Notes: a model not told the origin generated them from the sequence alone. Numbered from the stretch's first letter, positions 15,883-25,063 are shown. The stretch is 64,000 bases of DNA from Desulfofundulus thermobenzoicus (GCF_009428905.1 NZ_WHYR01000003.1:1-64000), one strand, 5' to 3'. Made by a program: numbers and translations.

Positions 15883-15903
15883 TTTTATAGTAAATGTTCA
15901 GTG
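15883..15903 (-). repeat. Dispersed 21-base repeat, copy 1
   Basis: TTTTAT(A/G)GTAAATGTTCAGTG, matching 63252-63272 at 20 of 21 bases. Both copies lie immediately upstream of a minus-strand gene (rtcB here, dsrE there). Confidence 0.7.
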
Positions 15904-16461
15904 ACCACGCTATGGTGCCGATGGTGGCGGTTATACTGAATAATTACTGAAAACAGCCCTCCATCGTCGGACATCAGTCGCCGGGTTTAGCAACCCGGCG
16001 CTCACGGGTACCGGGAAGCTATAAATTTCCGAGGCTTTAATCCTGTGCATTTTGACCAAACAATAGCTAAATGCCGGTGAGTTCTGGGCAGATTAAACTC
16101 GTTTAACCGCCAGTTGTTCGCCCATTCCGGCAGAAAACAGCAGTTCCCGCGGGCCATGTCCACGGAATATGTTATATTATACCATTTACCGGGCTGCGCA
16201 ACCACATATATCCCTTTTGTGCCCGAACCCCATAAAATTGTTCTAAATGCACATACTTATTTCAGGCAACGATCCTGTTTCCCGGTTCTCTGCCCGCCCG
16301 GGCCCGGTGGGTATGATTGCCGGAATGGACCGGCAGGCATTTATGGGAATCTGCCCCTGAAAACCCAGGGGCGCCTGTCCCGGGGATCGGGCGGGGCGTC
16401 GCCCGTCAGGGCGACAAGTGTATTCACAAACATCCTGGTGATGCAAAGGGGGAAGGAACTA
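15904..16461. other. Gene-free region with hairpin and repeat
   Basis: No convincing gene. A perfect 9-base-pair hairpin, CGCCGGGTT/AACCCGGCG with loop TAGC, lies at 15979-16000. Bases 15951-15990 match 58221-58260 at 31 of 40 positions. A second GC-rich palindrome-rich stretch runs from 16350 to 16425. Open frames here lack ribosome binding sites. Confidence 0.5.
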
Positions 16462-16695
16462 ATGACCTGGCTGGATGCATTGGAGGATCGGCCCAATCCC
16501 GGCATGCAAAGACAGCAGATGTCCTTTCATGTGCGCCAGGCTCAGGATGCGGCCTACCAGATGGGAGTAATGCTCAGCCAGCTGGCCGCCTCCCAGCCGG
16601 CCCTGGCCCGGCAGTTCAGCCAGCTGCAGCAGTTAAACGCCCGGGTGGGCGACCTGTTGCAGCAGGTGCAGAAGGAACTGGACCCGCCTGGATAA
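16462..16695 (+). CDS. Small helical protein of unknown function
   Basis: A 77-residue protein starting MTWLDALEDRPNPGMQRQQM, at ATG 16462 after GGGGGAAGGA. It is glutamine- and alanine-rich, with two predicted amphipathic helices (about 20-45 and 48-70: ALARQFSQLQQLNARVGDLL) and no cysteines. It resembles small cytosolic helical proteins of Firmicutes without known role. The structured RNA and terminator at 16820-16907 lie downstream. I cannot assign a function. Confidence 0.6.
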   Translation: MTWLDALEDRPNPGMQRQQMSFHVRQAQDAAYQMGVMLSQLAASQPALARQFSQLQQLNARVGDLLQQVQKELDPPG

Positions 16696-16819
16696 TTCAG
16701 GTGGGTGTAGCCGGCCCGGCCGTACTGGATGGATGCAGGGGGAACTGATTTACCCGGTAATAAATGGGTTGTTTCAGGTCGAACAAAACACCGCATCGGG
16801 CCGGGTGTGTTTCAGGTTG

Positions 16820-16907
16820 CCTTCCCATTTAACAAAGCGAGCGGATGCAAATGGGAAGGAACCGGTGCTCGCTAAAGCCTTCGTTCCTGAGGAGGCTTTT
16901 TCTTTTT
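16820..16907 (+). ncRNA. Candidate structured RNA: interlocking stems followed by a terminator
   Basis: Stem 1 is a perfect 11-base-pair pairing (CCTTCCCATTT 16820-16830 with AAATGGGAAGG 16849-16859). Its 18-base loop contains AGCGAGC (16836-16842), which is fully complementary to GCTCGCT (16867-16873) beyond the stem, the topology of an H-type pseudoknot. An intrinsic terminator begins at the very next base. Just upstream are two similar segments, TTGTTTCAGGTCG and GTGTTTCAGGTTG. The layout suggests a riboswitch or regulatory RNA in front of the DUF169 gene, or an elaborate 3' end of the preceding gene. I match it to no known class. Confidence 0.5.
16874..16907 (+). terminator. Intrinsic terminator after the structured RNA
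   Basis: AAAGCCTTC (16874-16882) pairs with GGAGGCTTT (16891-16899) with one T-G wobble over an 8-base loop, then TTCTTTTT. Confidence 0.85.
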
Positions 16908-17028
16908 GGCTTCAGCAGCATTCACTTTTCTCCACATTACCGGCAGGAGAATTGATTAGCCCGTTGAAGTATCATCTTACAAACCGGGCCGGGATATTTT
17001 TAACCAATCAGACCAGGGAGGTATTGCC

Positions 17029-17802
17029 ATGAAAAGTAAAATTGCGGAAGCCACTGGCTTACGTTATCCTCCGGTGGCCATCATTCTGACCAATGACAGG
17101 CCGGAAGGGGCGTTACAGTTCAAGGAAGGGCGCTGGGGTTGCGTGGGGGCCATGTTTATGGCCGCGGCCAGGGGACGCACGGCGGTATTTGACCGGAAAA
17201 CCTTTGGCTGCCTGGGCGGCGGTGTTGGCCTGGGGTTTGGCAACCAGTACGTGCATTTTCCGGGAGGTATTGAATATTTTATTTCCACGGGCAATAAGGA
17301 GTTTTTTAAGACCTGCAGCAGCCACATGCGCACCTCGGCCGCCCTGGAAGAAGGCGAGGGTTACTTCAAATCACCGGAAATTGCCAAAAAATTTGTGGAT
17401 GCCCTGCCTATGACCGACGTACCCACCGAATATGTGGTCTTTAAACCTCTGGATCAGATGGGTGAGGAAGAAAAGCCCGAAATTATTGTCTTCCTGGCCA
17501 ATGCGGATCAACTTTCCGCCCTGGCGGTACTGGCCAATTACGACCGGGGGGCCGGACAGAGCGTGATCGTACCCTTTGGCGCCGGATGCCACACCCTGTT
17601 TATCATTCCCTATAACGAGGCCAGGTCTGAACAACCCCGGGCCGTTATCGGCCTGACCGACATTTCCGTGCGCAAGCACATAGATAAGGACCTGCTTTCC
17701 TTTGCCGTGCCCTATAAGATGTTCCGGCAAATGGAAGCCAATGTGGAAGGCAGCTTCCTGCAGAAGGAAACGTGGCTGAAGGTTTTGGAGAGGAGCAGGT
17801 AA
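17029..17802 (+). CDS. DUF169-family protein
   Basis: A 257-residue protein with the DUF169 pattern: YPPVAIILTNDRPEGA near the N-terminus, KEGRWGCVGAMFMAAARG and FGCLGGGVGLGFGN (about 42-72) with conserved cysteines and a glycine-rich stretch, a middle region TYVVFKPLDQ-like (YVVFKPLDQM) and GAGCHTLFIIPYNE. The family occurs in anaerobes and archaea and has no established function; the conserved cysteines suggest metal or cofactor binding, which is inference. The ATG at 17029 follows GGGAGG. The structured RNA and terminator 122 bases upstream may control it. Confidence 0.82.
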   Translation: MKSKIAEATGLRYPPVAIILTNDRPEGALQFKEGRWGCVGAMFMAAARGRTAVFDRKTFGCLGGGVGLGFGNQYVHFPGGIEYFISTGNKEFFKTCSSHMRTSAALEEGEGYFKSPEIAKKFVDALPMTDVPTEYVVFKPLDQMGEEEKPEIIVFLANADQLSALAVLANYDRGAGQSVIVPFGAGCHTLFIIPYNEARSEQPRAVIGLTDISVRKHIDKDLLSFAVPYKMFRQMEANVEGSFLQKETWLKVLERSR

Positions 17803-17845
17803 CGGAAATAAAGACTATGGTCCCACATGTCGTACTGTCCCGGAT

Positions 17846-19255
17846 CTAAGCGCCCTTCCCGCCATTCTGGGCTTGCCGGGCCTGCTGTGTTTTGGTCAGC
17901 AAGCATACCAGTGTGGCCACCAGGGACAATAACATGGCCACCAGGTAGGCATCCTGCAGTGCGGATAAAAACGGGTTTAACCCTCCCGTATGGAAAACCT
18001 GGCGGGCGGACAGTACCGCGCCGCCCAGGGCAATACCCAGAACCATACCCACATTGCGGGTGGTGGACAGGACACCACCCGCAATGCCCAGACGGTGCCT
18101 GGGTACCGCACCCATCACAGCGCTGTTGTTGGGAGACTGGAACAGGCCGGTGCCCAGACCAAACAGGCTTAAGCGCCAGGCCACATCCGCCGGTCCGGCC
18201 GGCTGGCCCAGGTCGGACAGGGCCGCGGCGGCCAGAGTACAGATTAACGAACCCAGGAAGGCCAGCCCCCGCTGGCCAATTTTATCGGACAGAGCACCGG
18301 CCAGGGGGGCGACCACCAGCACGGTGAGGGGGAAGGCGGTCATGGTGGCACCCGCCCGGCCGGCGGAATAACCCATTAACTGCTGCAGTAAAAAGGGAGT
18401 TAAAAACACTATTATATATTGGGTCATGAAATTTAACAGGGCGGCCCCGTTGCCGGCGGAAAATGTCCTGTTTTGAAAGAGCTTTAAATCCAGCATCGGT
18501 TCATCGATACGTTTTTCCAGCCGGATAAACCAGACAAGCAAAACCACTGCGGCCAGGCCCAGAAGCAAAATGGGCCATGACCAGTTGAGGGCCTGCCCCC
18601 GGCTGGCGAACAAAAGCAAAGCGCCCAGTCCGAAAAAGGCCAGCAGGGACCCGGGCCAGTCGAATGCCTGGCGCTGGCGGCTCTGTACATCGGGCAGGAT
18701 TTGCCGGCACCAGAAATATGCGGCCATGCCGATGGGGATGTTTACGTAGAAAATGGCCCGCCACCCCAGGGTGTCCACCAGCAGGCCACCCAGGGTGGGG
18801 CCTAAAGCCAGCCCCAGGGCAACGGCCATGCCGTTCATGCCCAGCGCCCTGCCCCGCTCATTGGGTGGAAAAGAGGCGGTGATAATGGCCGGGGACATGG
18901 CCATGGTCATGCCGGCCCCCGTGGCCTGCAACGCCCGTAAAAATACCAGCCAGCCAAGACCGGGGGCTAATCCGCACAGGGCCGAGGTGGCCACAAAAAC
19001 CAGCAAGCCAACCAGGAAGAGCCGTTTGAAGCCCCAGATATCCCCCATGCGGCCGAAGGAAAGCAAGAAGCTGCCCAGTACCAGCAAATAGGACATGGAT
19101 ATCCAGCCCACCGTAGCCGGATCTGCGCCAAAGAATCCCCCTATGGCCGGCATGGCAATGTAAACGATACTGGCATCGATGGGGCCCATAATGCCTCCCA
19201 GAAGGACCGCGGCCAGGATATACCATCTCCTGGCGTATTCCTGAGACTTGTCCAT
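17846..19255 (-). CDS. MFS exporter of the DHA2 (14-TM) family
   Basis: A 469-residue membrane protein with about 14 predicted transmembrane helices. The family motifs are visible: YILAAVLLGGIMGPIDASIV in the first helix (DHA2 motif D1), LSFGRMGDIWGFKRLF (motif A between helices 2 and 3) and PTLGGLLVDTLGWRAIFYVN (motif C region and helix 5-6). DHA2 proteins export drugs or other small molecules by proton antiport; the substrate is unknown. I set the start at ATG 19255 (MDKSQEYARRW) with GGAAGGGTG before it; an in-frame start at 19288 is less likely. It is convergent with the DUF169 gene. Confidence 0.88.
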   Translation of the reverse strand: MDKSQEYARRWYILAAVLLGGIMGPIDASIVYIAMPAIGGFFGADPATVGWISMSYLLVLGSFLLSFGRMGDIWGFKRLFLVGLLVFVATSALCGLAPGLGWLVFLRALQATGAGMTMAMSPAIITASFPPNERGRALGMNGMAVALGLALGPTLGGLLVDTLGWRAIFYVNIPIGMAAYFWCRQILPDVQSRQRQAFDWPGSLLAFFGLGALLLFASRGQALNWSWPILLLGLAAVVLLVWFIRLEKRIDEPMLDLKLFQNRTFSAGNGAALLNFMTQYIIVFLTPFLLQQLMGYSAGRAGATMTAFPLTVLVVAPLAGALSDKIGQRGLAFLGSLICTLAAAALSDLGQPAGPADVAWRLSLFGLGTGLFQSPNNSAVMGAVPRHRLGIAGGVLSTTRNVGMVLGIALGGAVLSARQVFHTGGLNPFLSALQDAYLVAMLLSLVATLVCLLTKTQQARQAQNGGKGA

Positions 19256-19482
19256 AATTGACACCCTTCCAAATTGATACCCCTCCAAAGGAATGAATGC
19301 AAAATTTTACAGCGGCACGACAATACCCCGGCCCGGGTTATGCCCAATGGGTGGTGCCTCCCGGTCACCCGGAAGTTTCAGCACAAATTATTGAAAGTGA
19401 AGCCCTTCCGGGCGGCCTGAAAAAAGCGGCACAGGGTATGATCCGGTTGTTTTTGCCATTGCTGAGTATAATCTGTTAACTT

Positions 19483-20151
19483 CTACAACCAGCCTTTTTC
19501 CAGCCAGTAGCGGTATTCCCAGTCCCACCTGTCCCTGCGTTTAATGATTACGTTCCGGAAATATTTGCGTAACCCCTCCTGCTCCCGGAGTTGCTCCGGG
19601 AATTCTTTTTTTTCTTCAATTGCCCGGGCCAGGGTGACCCCCAGGGCCCTCGCCTGCCCCAGCGGTTCCGCATCCGCCGGTATGGGCCCGTCGTCCAGGA
19701 CGCAGGCCACCCGCCCCACGCTCTGCGCCCCCAGCCGCTTCAACAGCAACTCCAGATAGTCGGCCGTTTCGTCCTGGCCGGAGCCCCCGGCCGTACTCAC
19801 CACCGCCCCGTATTTACCCAGCAGGCGCTGGCAGTGAATGGCATTACCCAAACGGTCAGCCCAGGTCTTGAATTGAGCTGTGACATGATAAATGTAGACC
19901 GGGCTGCCCAGCACCAGCCCGTCGACAGATAGTATCTTATCAAATAGCGAATTAAAATCGTCCTTCTGGACGCATTCCCCCAGGTGGTGACAGCGATCAC
20001 AACCGAGGCAATAGTTTAATTTTAAACCCGTTAGATCAATATACTCGGTATCCGCCCCGACCGATTGGGCGCCGGCCAGCACTTCTTTAAGTAACTGTCC
20101 GGTTCGGCTGTTGTTTTTCCTGGGACTACCACAAAGGGCCACGATTTTCAT
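19483..20151 (-). CDS. Iron-sulfur flavoprotein / NAD(P)H-dependent FMN reductase family
   Basis: A 222-residue flavodoxin-like protein. CGSPRKNNSRTGQLLKEVL (5-23) is the FMN phosphate loop, and LNYCLGCDRCHHLGECVQ (about 46-63) carries the compact cysteine motif of Isf-type flavoproteins that bind a [4Fe-4S] cluster. VLGSPVYIYHVTAQFKTWADR follows as the second flavin-binding stretch. Such proteins shuttle electrons or reduce O2/peroxide in anaerobes. Upstream of its ATG is a hairpin (GCCGGTTG/CAACCGGC, 20157-20179) between a strong AAAGGAGG and the start, which may modulate translation. Confidence 0.82.
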   Translation of the reverse strand: MKIVALCGSPRKNNSRTGQLLKEVLAGAQSVGADTEYIDLTGLKLNYCLGCDRCHHLGECVQKDDFNSLFDKILSVDGLVLGSPVYIYHVTAQFKTWADRLGNAIHCQRLLGKYGAVVSTAGGSGQDETADYLELLLKRLGAQSVGRVACVLDDGPIPADAEPLGQARALGVTLARAIEEKKEFPEQLREQEGLRKYFRNVIIKRRDRWDWEYRYWLEKGWL

Positions 20152-20348
20152 ATCCCGCCGGTTGCCAGGACGACAACCGGCTTCACCTCCTTTTCTTACG
20201 ACTGTTTTTCCTGTGTTTTACCAATACGGAAACCAGCTTAATTATTCTGCAGGAAGCTGCAAAAAACCTCTACCAACCCGCAGTTAGACTGGCTGGCGAT
20301 GCAGCAACACAGTTCGGCAACAACTTATTTTCGCCGGGAGCGGAGGGA

Positions 20349-23300
20349 TTATTGTGACAGACCGGTTGCCGGTTTCGTTTCTTCCCCCTGCCGTCTTTTC
20401 TGCCAGAGATTGTGCCAGCGCGCCCCCAGGTCGCCGATCACCGTATACATCACCGGCACCAGTACCAGGGTAACCAGGGTGGAAACGGTGAGGCCGAATA
20501 CCACCACCGTGGCCATGGGAGCCTGAGCCTCTGCCCCTTCCCCATGGCCCATCATCAGGGGTAACATGGCCAGCACCGTGGTGCAGGTGGTCATCAAAAT
20601 CGGCCGCAAGCGTACGGGTCCGGCCTGGCAGAGAGCTTCCCCGGTGGAAAGCCCCTTCCTGCGCAACTGGTTGGTATAGTCCACCAGCACAATGGCGTTG
20701 TTCACCACGATGCCGATGAGCATGATTACCCCGATCAGGGCGTTCACACTGACGGCGTGGCGCATGAGCAAAAGCCCCAGCATTATGCCCACGAAGGTAG
20801 GCGGTAGCGAAAACATGATGATGAAGGGGCTGAACAGAGATTCGAACTGCCCGGCCATGACCATGTACATCAGTATGATAGCCAGTGGCATGGCCAACCC
20901 CAGAGATTTAAAGGACGAGGCCATGTCTCTGGCCTGGCCGCCGAACTGCCAGCTATATCCAGCAGGTAAATGGAGTTGGTCCAACCGTTCCTGGATGTCC
21001 CGTTGTACCTGGCCTACACTGCGCCCGAATACATCGGCCTGCACGGTTACCTGGCGCATCTGGTTTTGCCGCCTGATTACCGCCGGACCGGCCGCCGGCT
21101 CAACTGTGGCTAATGCAGTAAGGGGCACCTGCAATCCCGTGGGGCTGACCACGGTAATATCGTTAAGATGGCTGTAGTTGCGGGTGTAGTCTTCCGGCAA
21201 CCTGACCACCACGTCCACCGAAGTGGAACCGGCGTTGTAACTGGTGGCCTTTGTTCCGTTATAGTCCGCATGGAGGGTGTTTAAAATCTGCTGTGCCGTA
21301 ATGCCGTACTGGGCGGCCCGCTCCCGGTCGATGTTCACATCATACTCGGGATTGGTCCGATCCATCGTGTTCAAAACGCTGCGGGTGCCCGGCACCTGTC
21401 CGATCTGGCCCGCCACCAGGTCTCCCAGTTCTCGCAAAACATTCAAATCACTGCCCTGGATAACCACCTGGATGGGCATGCCCGAACGCCCAAAACCTTG
21501 CTGGGCCGCCTGGATGTTGATCTGCGCGCCCGGGATCAAAGCAACTTTCTTGCGTAATTCCTCTATCACCTGAAAAACACTGCGTTTGCGCTGAGATAGG
21601 GGTTTGAGGGTAACATTGATACTGGCCGTATTGGTGGCCGCCTGGGAAGAAATGAAGTTTCCCCCCGGACTGCCCACCACGGTGTAAACCATATCCGTTT
21701 CCGGCATATTACGGATAAGCTGTTCAATTTGTCCGACCAGCTGGTCGGTCGCGGCTAACCTGGTACCCTGATCGAGAGTGATTCTGACCGAATACTGCCC
21801 TTGATCCTGGTTGGGCATCAGTTCGAACCCGACCACCGGCAACATGGCCAGGCTGGCCGCCAGCATTAAAGCAGTGGCCGCCAGCACGGTCTTCCGGTGG
21901 CTTAAGGCCCAGCGCAAAAAATTTTCGTAGTGGGATTTTAATTCTTCCACTTTACGGGTAAAAATTACAGATGGGTTCCAGCGGCTTCCCTCCGTCATGT
22001 TTATGGTGAAGGACTTGCCCCGCATCAATTTGGACGCCAGCATGGGTACCAGGGTAAGCGCCCCTACCAGTGCAGCCAGGTGGGAAAAGACCACTGCCAG
22101 GGCCATGGGCATGAAGATCTGGGAAGCAAACCCCTGTATGAAAACAACGGGAGCAAAAACGCTGATTTGGGACAGGGCGCTGGCCATGACTGCTGTGCCC
22201 ACCTCGGCCGTACCCTGCTTGGCTGCCTCCACCGCCCCGCAGCCAGCCTCGCGGTAACGGAAAATGCTCTCGATAACCACCACGGCAAAATCCACCAGGG
22301 AACCCATGCCCAGGGCCAGGCCGCCCAGGGAAATGGTATTGATGGTCTGACCGGCGAAGTACAGGGCGGCAAAGGTGGAAATCATGGCAATAGGAATCAC
22401 AATGGCGATTACCGCGGTGGTACGCACCCGCCGCAGGAACAACCAGAGTACCACCAGGGCAAACAGGCCGCCTAACAGGGTGTGGATAATCACTGTATTA
22501 ATGGACTGACGGATATATTTGGCCTGGTCGTTGATCACGGTCAGTTTCACGCCCGACGGCAGAACCCGGTTGATGGCCGGGATGATTTTCTGCACGTTGC
22601 TGGAAACCTGCACCGTGTTGCCGCCGGATATCTTCATTATATCCAGGCTTACACAGGGCAGGCCGTTCACCCGGGCCAGTTCCGTCACATCGGCGTATGT
22701 ATCCTTGACCTGCGCCAGGTCGATAATTTTGATCGTACCCCCGGAGGGCAGGCGCACCGGTACGTTAAGTACGTCTCCAGGAGTGATAAACTTACCGTTT
22801 ACATGCAGGTCGATTTCCTGGTTGCCCTTGTTGACCAGGCCGGCATCTCCCTGTATGTTATCGCTTTGTAATGCCTGGATAACCTGGGTGATGGACAGTC
22901 CGTAGCTCTGCAGCCTGGCCGGATCCACCACCACCTGGATTTGCCGTGTTCTGCCGCCGTTTACATTGACTGCCGAAACACCACTGACCTGCTGCAGGCG
23001 CGGTGTAACCACATCATCGGCCAGTTGCTTTAATTGCTCCACACCGGTGTTTTCCCCGGACAGGGCCAGGGTCATGATGGGCATGCTGTTCGGGTCTATG
23101 CGCATGATCATGGGCGCCCCGGCATCAGAGGGCAGCCTGCCCGATACCTGGTTAATCTTATCCCGCATATCTGCCACGGCCTGATCCATGTTGGTACCGT
23201 AATTAAAGCGAACGATGACCAGTGACTGCCCGTTGCGGGAAATGGAATCCACTTCATTGACGTTGGATACGGTGCTCATGACCGCTTCCACCGGTTTGGT

Positions 23301-23489
23301 CACCTGTTCCTCCACCACTGACGGCGTGGCGCCGCTCCAGGAGGTGGAAACCATGGCTACCGGGATGTCTATGTTGGGGTAAAGATCCACCGGCAAAAGC
23401 GGCAGCGCCACCAAACCCAGGAGGATCAGAGCCACCATGCACATAGAGATGAGCACGGGGCGGTCAACGGAGAGATCGGCTATTTTCAT
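20349..23489 (-). CDS. RND-family multidrug efflux permease (AcrB/SwrC-like)
   Basis: A 1046-residue inner-membrane pump with the AcrB layout: TM1 (SVDRPVLISMCMVALILLG), large porter/docking loop, TM2-6 (residues about 335-550), second large loop, TM8-12 (about 865-1030). The TM4 segment reads GMGSLVDFAVVVIES, so only one of the two adjacent aspartates of AcrB is present, and TM10 reads GIVVNNAIVLVDY, with asparagines where AcrB has its lysine. This pattern is that of Gram-positive or heavy-metal/HAE-type homologues rather than AcrB itself. It overlaps the adaptor gene by 4 bases. Substrate unknown. No outer-membrane factor gene is nearby. Confidence 0.93.
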   Translation of the reverse strand: MKIADLSVDRPVLISMCMVALILLGLVALPLLPVDLYPNIDIPVAMVSTSWSGATPSVVEEQVTKPVEAVMSTVSNVNEVDSISRNGQSLVIVRFNYGTNMDQAVADMRDKINQVSGRLPSDAGAPMIMRIDPNSMPIMTLALSGENTGVEQLKQLADDVVTPRLQQVSGVSAVNVNGGRTRQIQVVVDPARLQSYGLSITQVIQALQSDNIQGDAGLVNKGNQEIDLHVNGKFITPGDVLNVPVRLPSGGTIKIIDLAQVKDTYADVTELARVNGLPCVSLDIMKISGGNTVQVSSNVQKIIPAINRVLPSGVKLTVINDQAKYIRQSINTVIIHTLLGGLFALVVLWLFLRRVRTTAVIAIVIPIAMISTFAALYFAGQTINTISLGGLALGMGSLVDFAVVVIESIFRYREAGCGAVEAAKQGTAEVGTAVMASALSQISVFAPVVFIQGFASQIFMPMALAVVFSHLAALVGALTLVPMLASKLMRGKSFTINMTEGSRWNPSVIFTRKVEELKSHYENFLRWALSHRKTVLAATALMLAASLAMLPVVGFELMPNQDQGQYSVRITLDQGTRLAATDQLVGQIEQLIRNMPETDMVYTVVGSPGGNFISSQAATNTASINVTLKPLSQRKRSVFQVIEELRKKVALIPGAQINIQAAQQGFGRSGMPIQVVIQGSDLNVLRELGDLVAGQIGQVPGTRSVLNTMDRTNPEYDVNIDRERAAQYGITAQQILNTLHADYNGTKATSYNAGSTSVDVVVRLPEDYTRNYSHLNDITVVSPTGLQVPLTALATVEPAAGPAVIRRQNQMRQVTVQADVFGRSVGQVQRDIQERLDQLHLPAGYSWQFGGQARDMASSFKSLGLAMPLAIILMYMVMAGQFESLFSPFIIMFSLPPTFVGIMLGLLLMRHAVSVNALIGVIMLIGIVVNNAIVLVDYTNQLRRKGLSTGEALCQAGPVRLRPILMTTCTTVLAMLPLMMGHGEGAEAQAPMATVVVFGLTVSTLVTLVLVPVMYTVIGDLGARWHNLWQKRRQGEETKPATGLSQ

Positions 23490-24805
23490 TGTTTTGCCCC
23501 CTGTTTGATCTGGTTGATCATCCCAGTGGCCCCGGCCTGATCGGCGCTTTGCACCACCGTCACCCTGCTGCCGTCGGAAAGCAGGTTCTGACCGTTGATC
23601 ACCAGTTGCTCCCCCGGCTTTAACCCGCTTAATACCACTGCCTTATCGCTGGATACAGCTCCCAGTTGCACCATGTGCATGTGAGCCACGCCATTTTCCA
23701 CGGTAAAGACTTCACTTCCCTGGGGAGTTTCCACCACCGCCTGTACGGGAATGACAATACCCGGCTGGGTTTTTAAACCGGTAAATACCACCGACGCCGT
23801 CATGCCCGGCAACATGCTCCGGTCGGGGTTGGCGATCTGGATCTTTACCGGATAGGCGTGGCTTACCTGATCCGACACCGGGCTCACTTTGGTCACTTTA
23901 CCCGGAAAGATTTTTGCACCCAGGGCCGGCACGGTGATCTGCGCCTCCGTACCGGGATGGATGTCGGCAATAATCTGGTCGGATACATTTACCGTTACCT
24001 GCAGGGGATCAATCTGGGCAATGTTGAACAATGTCGTCTGGGGTGAAACCATCTCGCCCACTTCAATGTTTTTACTGGCCACCACTCCATCTACCGGAGA
24101 GGTAATGGTCAACTCGCTCAACTGTTCCCGGATAATGGCCGCCGCCGTTTGATCTTTATTCAGTGTAGCACGGGCCACCGCAACGTTGTCTCCACTTTCA
24201 GCCAGTTTTAAAGCTTTTTCCTTTGCCTCTAATTGTGACTGGTCGTTTTCCATTTTCAGGCGGGCCTGTTCCAATTGCTGTTTGGTGATGGCACCGCTGT
24301 TATATAACCCTTCGTAACGTTGATAATCCGTCCGGGACTGTTCATAATTGGCCCTGGCCTGGTTCAAATCCGCTTTGGCCTGGGCCAATGAATTGGCAGT
24401 TCCGTCCAGCGCGCTTTGCAACTGCGCTTCGTCCACCTGGATCTGTGCCTCAATCTGGGCCAGTTGTCTTTGCAAGTCACTGGGGTCAAGTTGAGCCAGC
24501 ACCTGTCCGGTATGTACGGCTTGTCCTATATCCACGTACACCGCCTGCACCCTGGCCGCCACCTTTGTTCCCACAGCGGTCTGCAGGTTGGCGGAAACCG
24601 TTCCCGTCAGCGTATTCACGCTGGACAAATCGCCTAACTGCACCGGTACTGTCTGCACTGGCACGGTCTGCATTCCCTGTCCCCGGATGGCGGTGGAAGA
24701 GGGTTTGCGGCCATGAATGGCAGCCGCCGAAATTGCAAATACCAGTACCAATACCACCGCTCCTGAAATAATTATTTTTTTCCTGACAAGTAATCTTTTA
24801 AACAA
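23486..24805 (-). CDS. RND efflux periplasmic-adaptor (membrane fusion) protein
   Basis: A 439-residue HlyD/AcrA-like adaptor: N-terminal membrane anchor (KKIIISGAVVLVLVFAISAA), lipoyl-type half motifs around a long alpha-helical hairpin (VHTGQVLAQLDPSDLQRQLA ... EARLKMENDQ-type coiled coil, residues about 95-205), a second lipoyl half (TSPVDGVVASKNIEVGEMV), beta-barrel and membrane-proximal domains. I choose TTG 24805 as start because GGGGGAGG is five bases upstream. It is the first gene of a two-gene operon with the pump. Confidence 0.9.
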   Translation of the reverse strand: MFKRLLVRKKIIISGAVVLVLVFAISAAAIHGRKPSSTAIRGQGMQTVPVQTVPVQLGDLSSVNTLTGTVSANLQTAVGTKVAARVQAVYVDIGQAVHTGQVLAQLDPSDLQRQLAQIEAQIQVDEAQLQSALDGTANSLAQAKADLNQARANYEQSRTDYQRYEGLYNSGAITKQQLEQARLKMENDQSQLEAKEKALKLAESGDNVAVARATLNKDQTAAAIIREQLSELTITSPVDGVVASKNIEVGEMVSPQTTLFNIAQIDPLQVTVNVSDQIIADIHPGTEAQITVPALGAKIFPGKVTKVSPVSDQVSHAYPVKIQIANPDRSMLPGMTASVVFTGLKTQPGIVIPVQAVVETPQGSEVFTVENGVAHMHMVQLGAVSSDKAVVLSGLKPGEQLVINGQNLLSDGSRVTVVQSADQAGATGMINQIKQGAKQ

Positions 24806-24917
24806 ATATACCTCCCCCAAATTTCCCTTTCATTTTTCTTTGAACAACCCGTCTCACCGGGTGGTATAACAAACGCCAGCCGCGCCAGATCTGCCAAAGG
24901 GCGCCGGCGATTCTTTC

Positions 24918-24946
24918 ATTATAACATTCTCCTCCGCGTTCATTAA
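24918..24946 (-). promoter_or_regulatory. Probable promoter of the RND efflux operon
   Basis: On the minus strand TTAATG (complement of 24941-24946), 17 bases, TATAAT (complement of 24918-24923), about 115 bases before the adaptor gene. The -10 is perfect, the -35 weak. Confidence 0.45.
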
Positions 24947-25063
24947 AAACACTCGCCTTTCCAAGGTTTATTATACCTTTAAAAATTTTGATTGTAAATT
25001 ATTTTTAGATTAAAATCTTAATAAATATTCCCGTTAATGTAGAAGGTTGCGGTTGTCTTTTTT

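Noticed and set aside
16733-17032. 99-codon open frame before the DUF169 gene
   Set aside because: It runs straight through the stems and terminator of the structured RNA and has no ribosome binding site.
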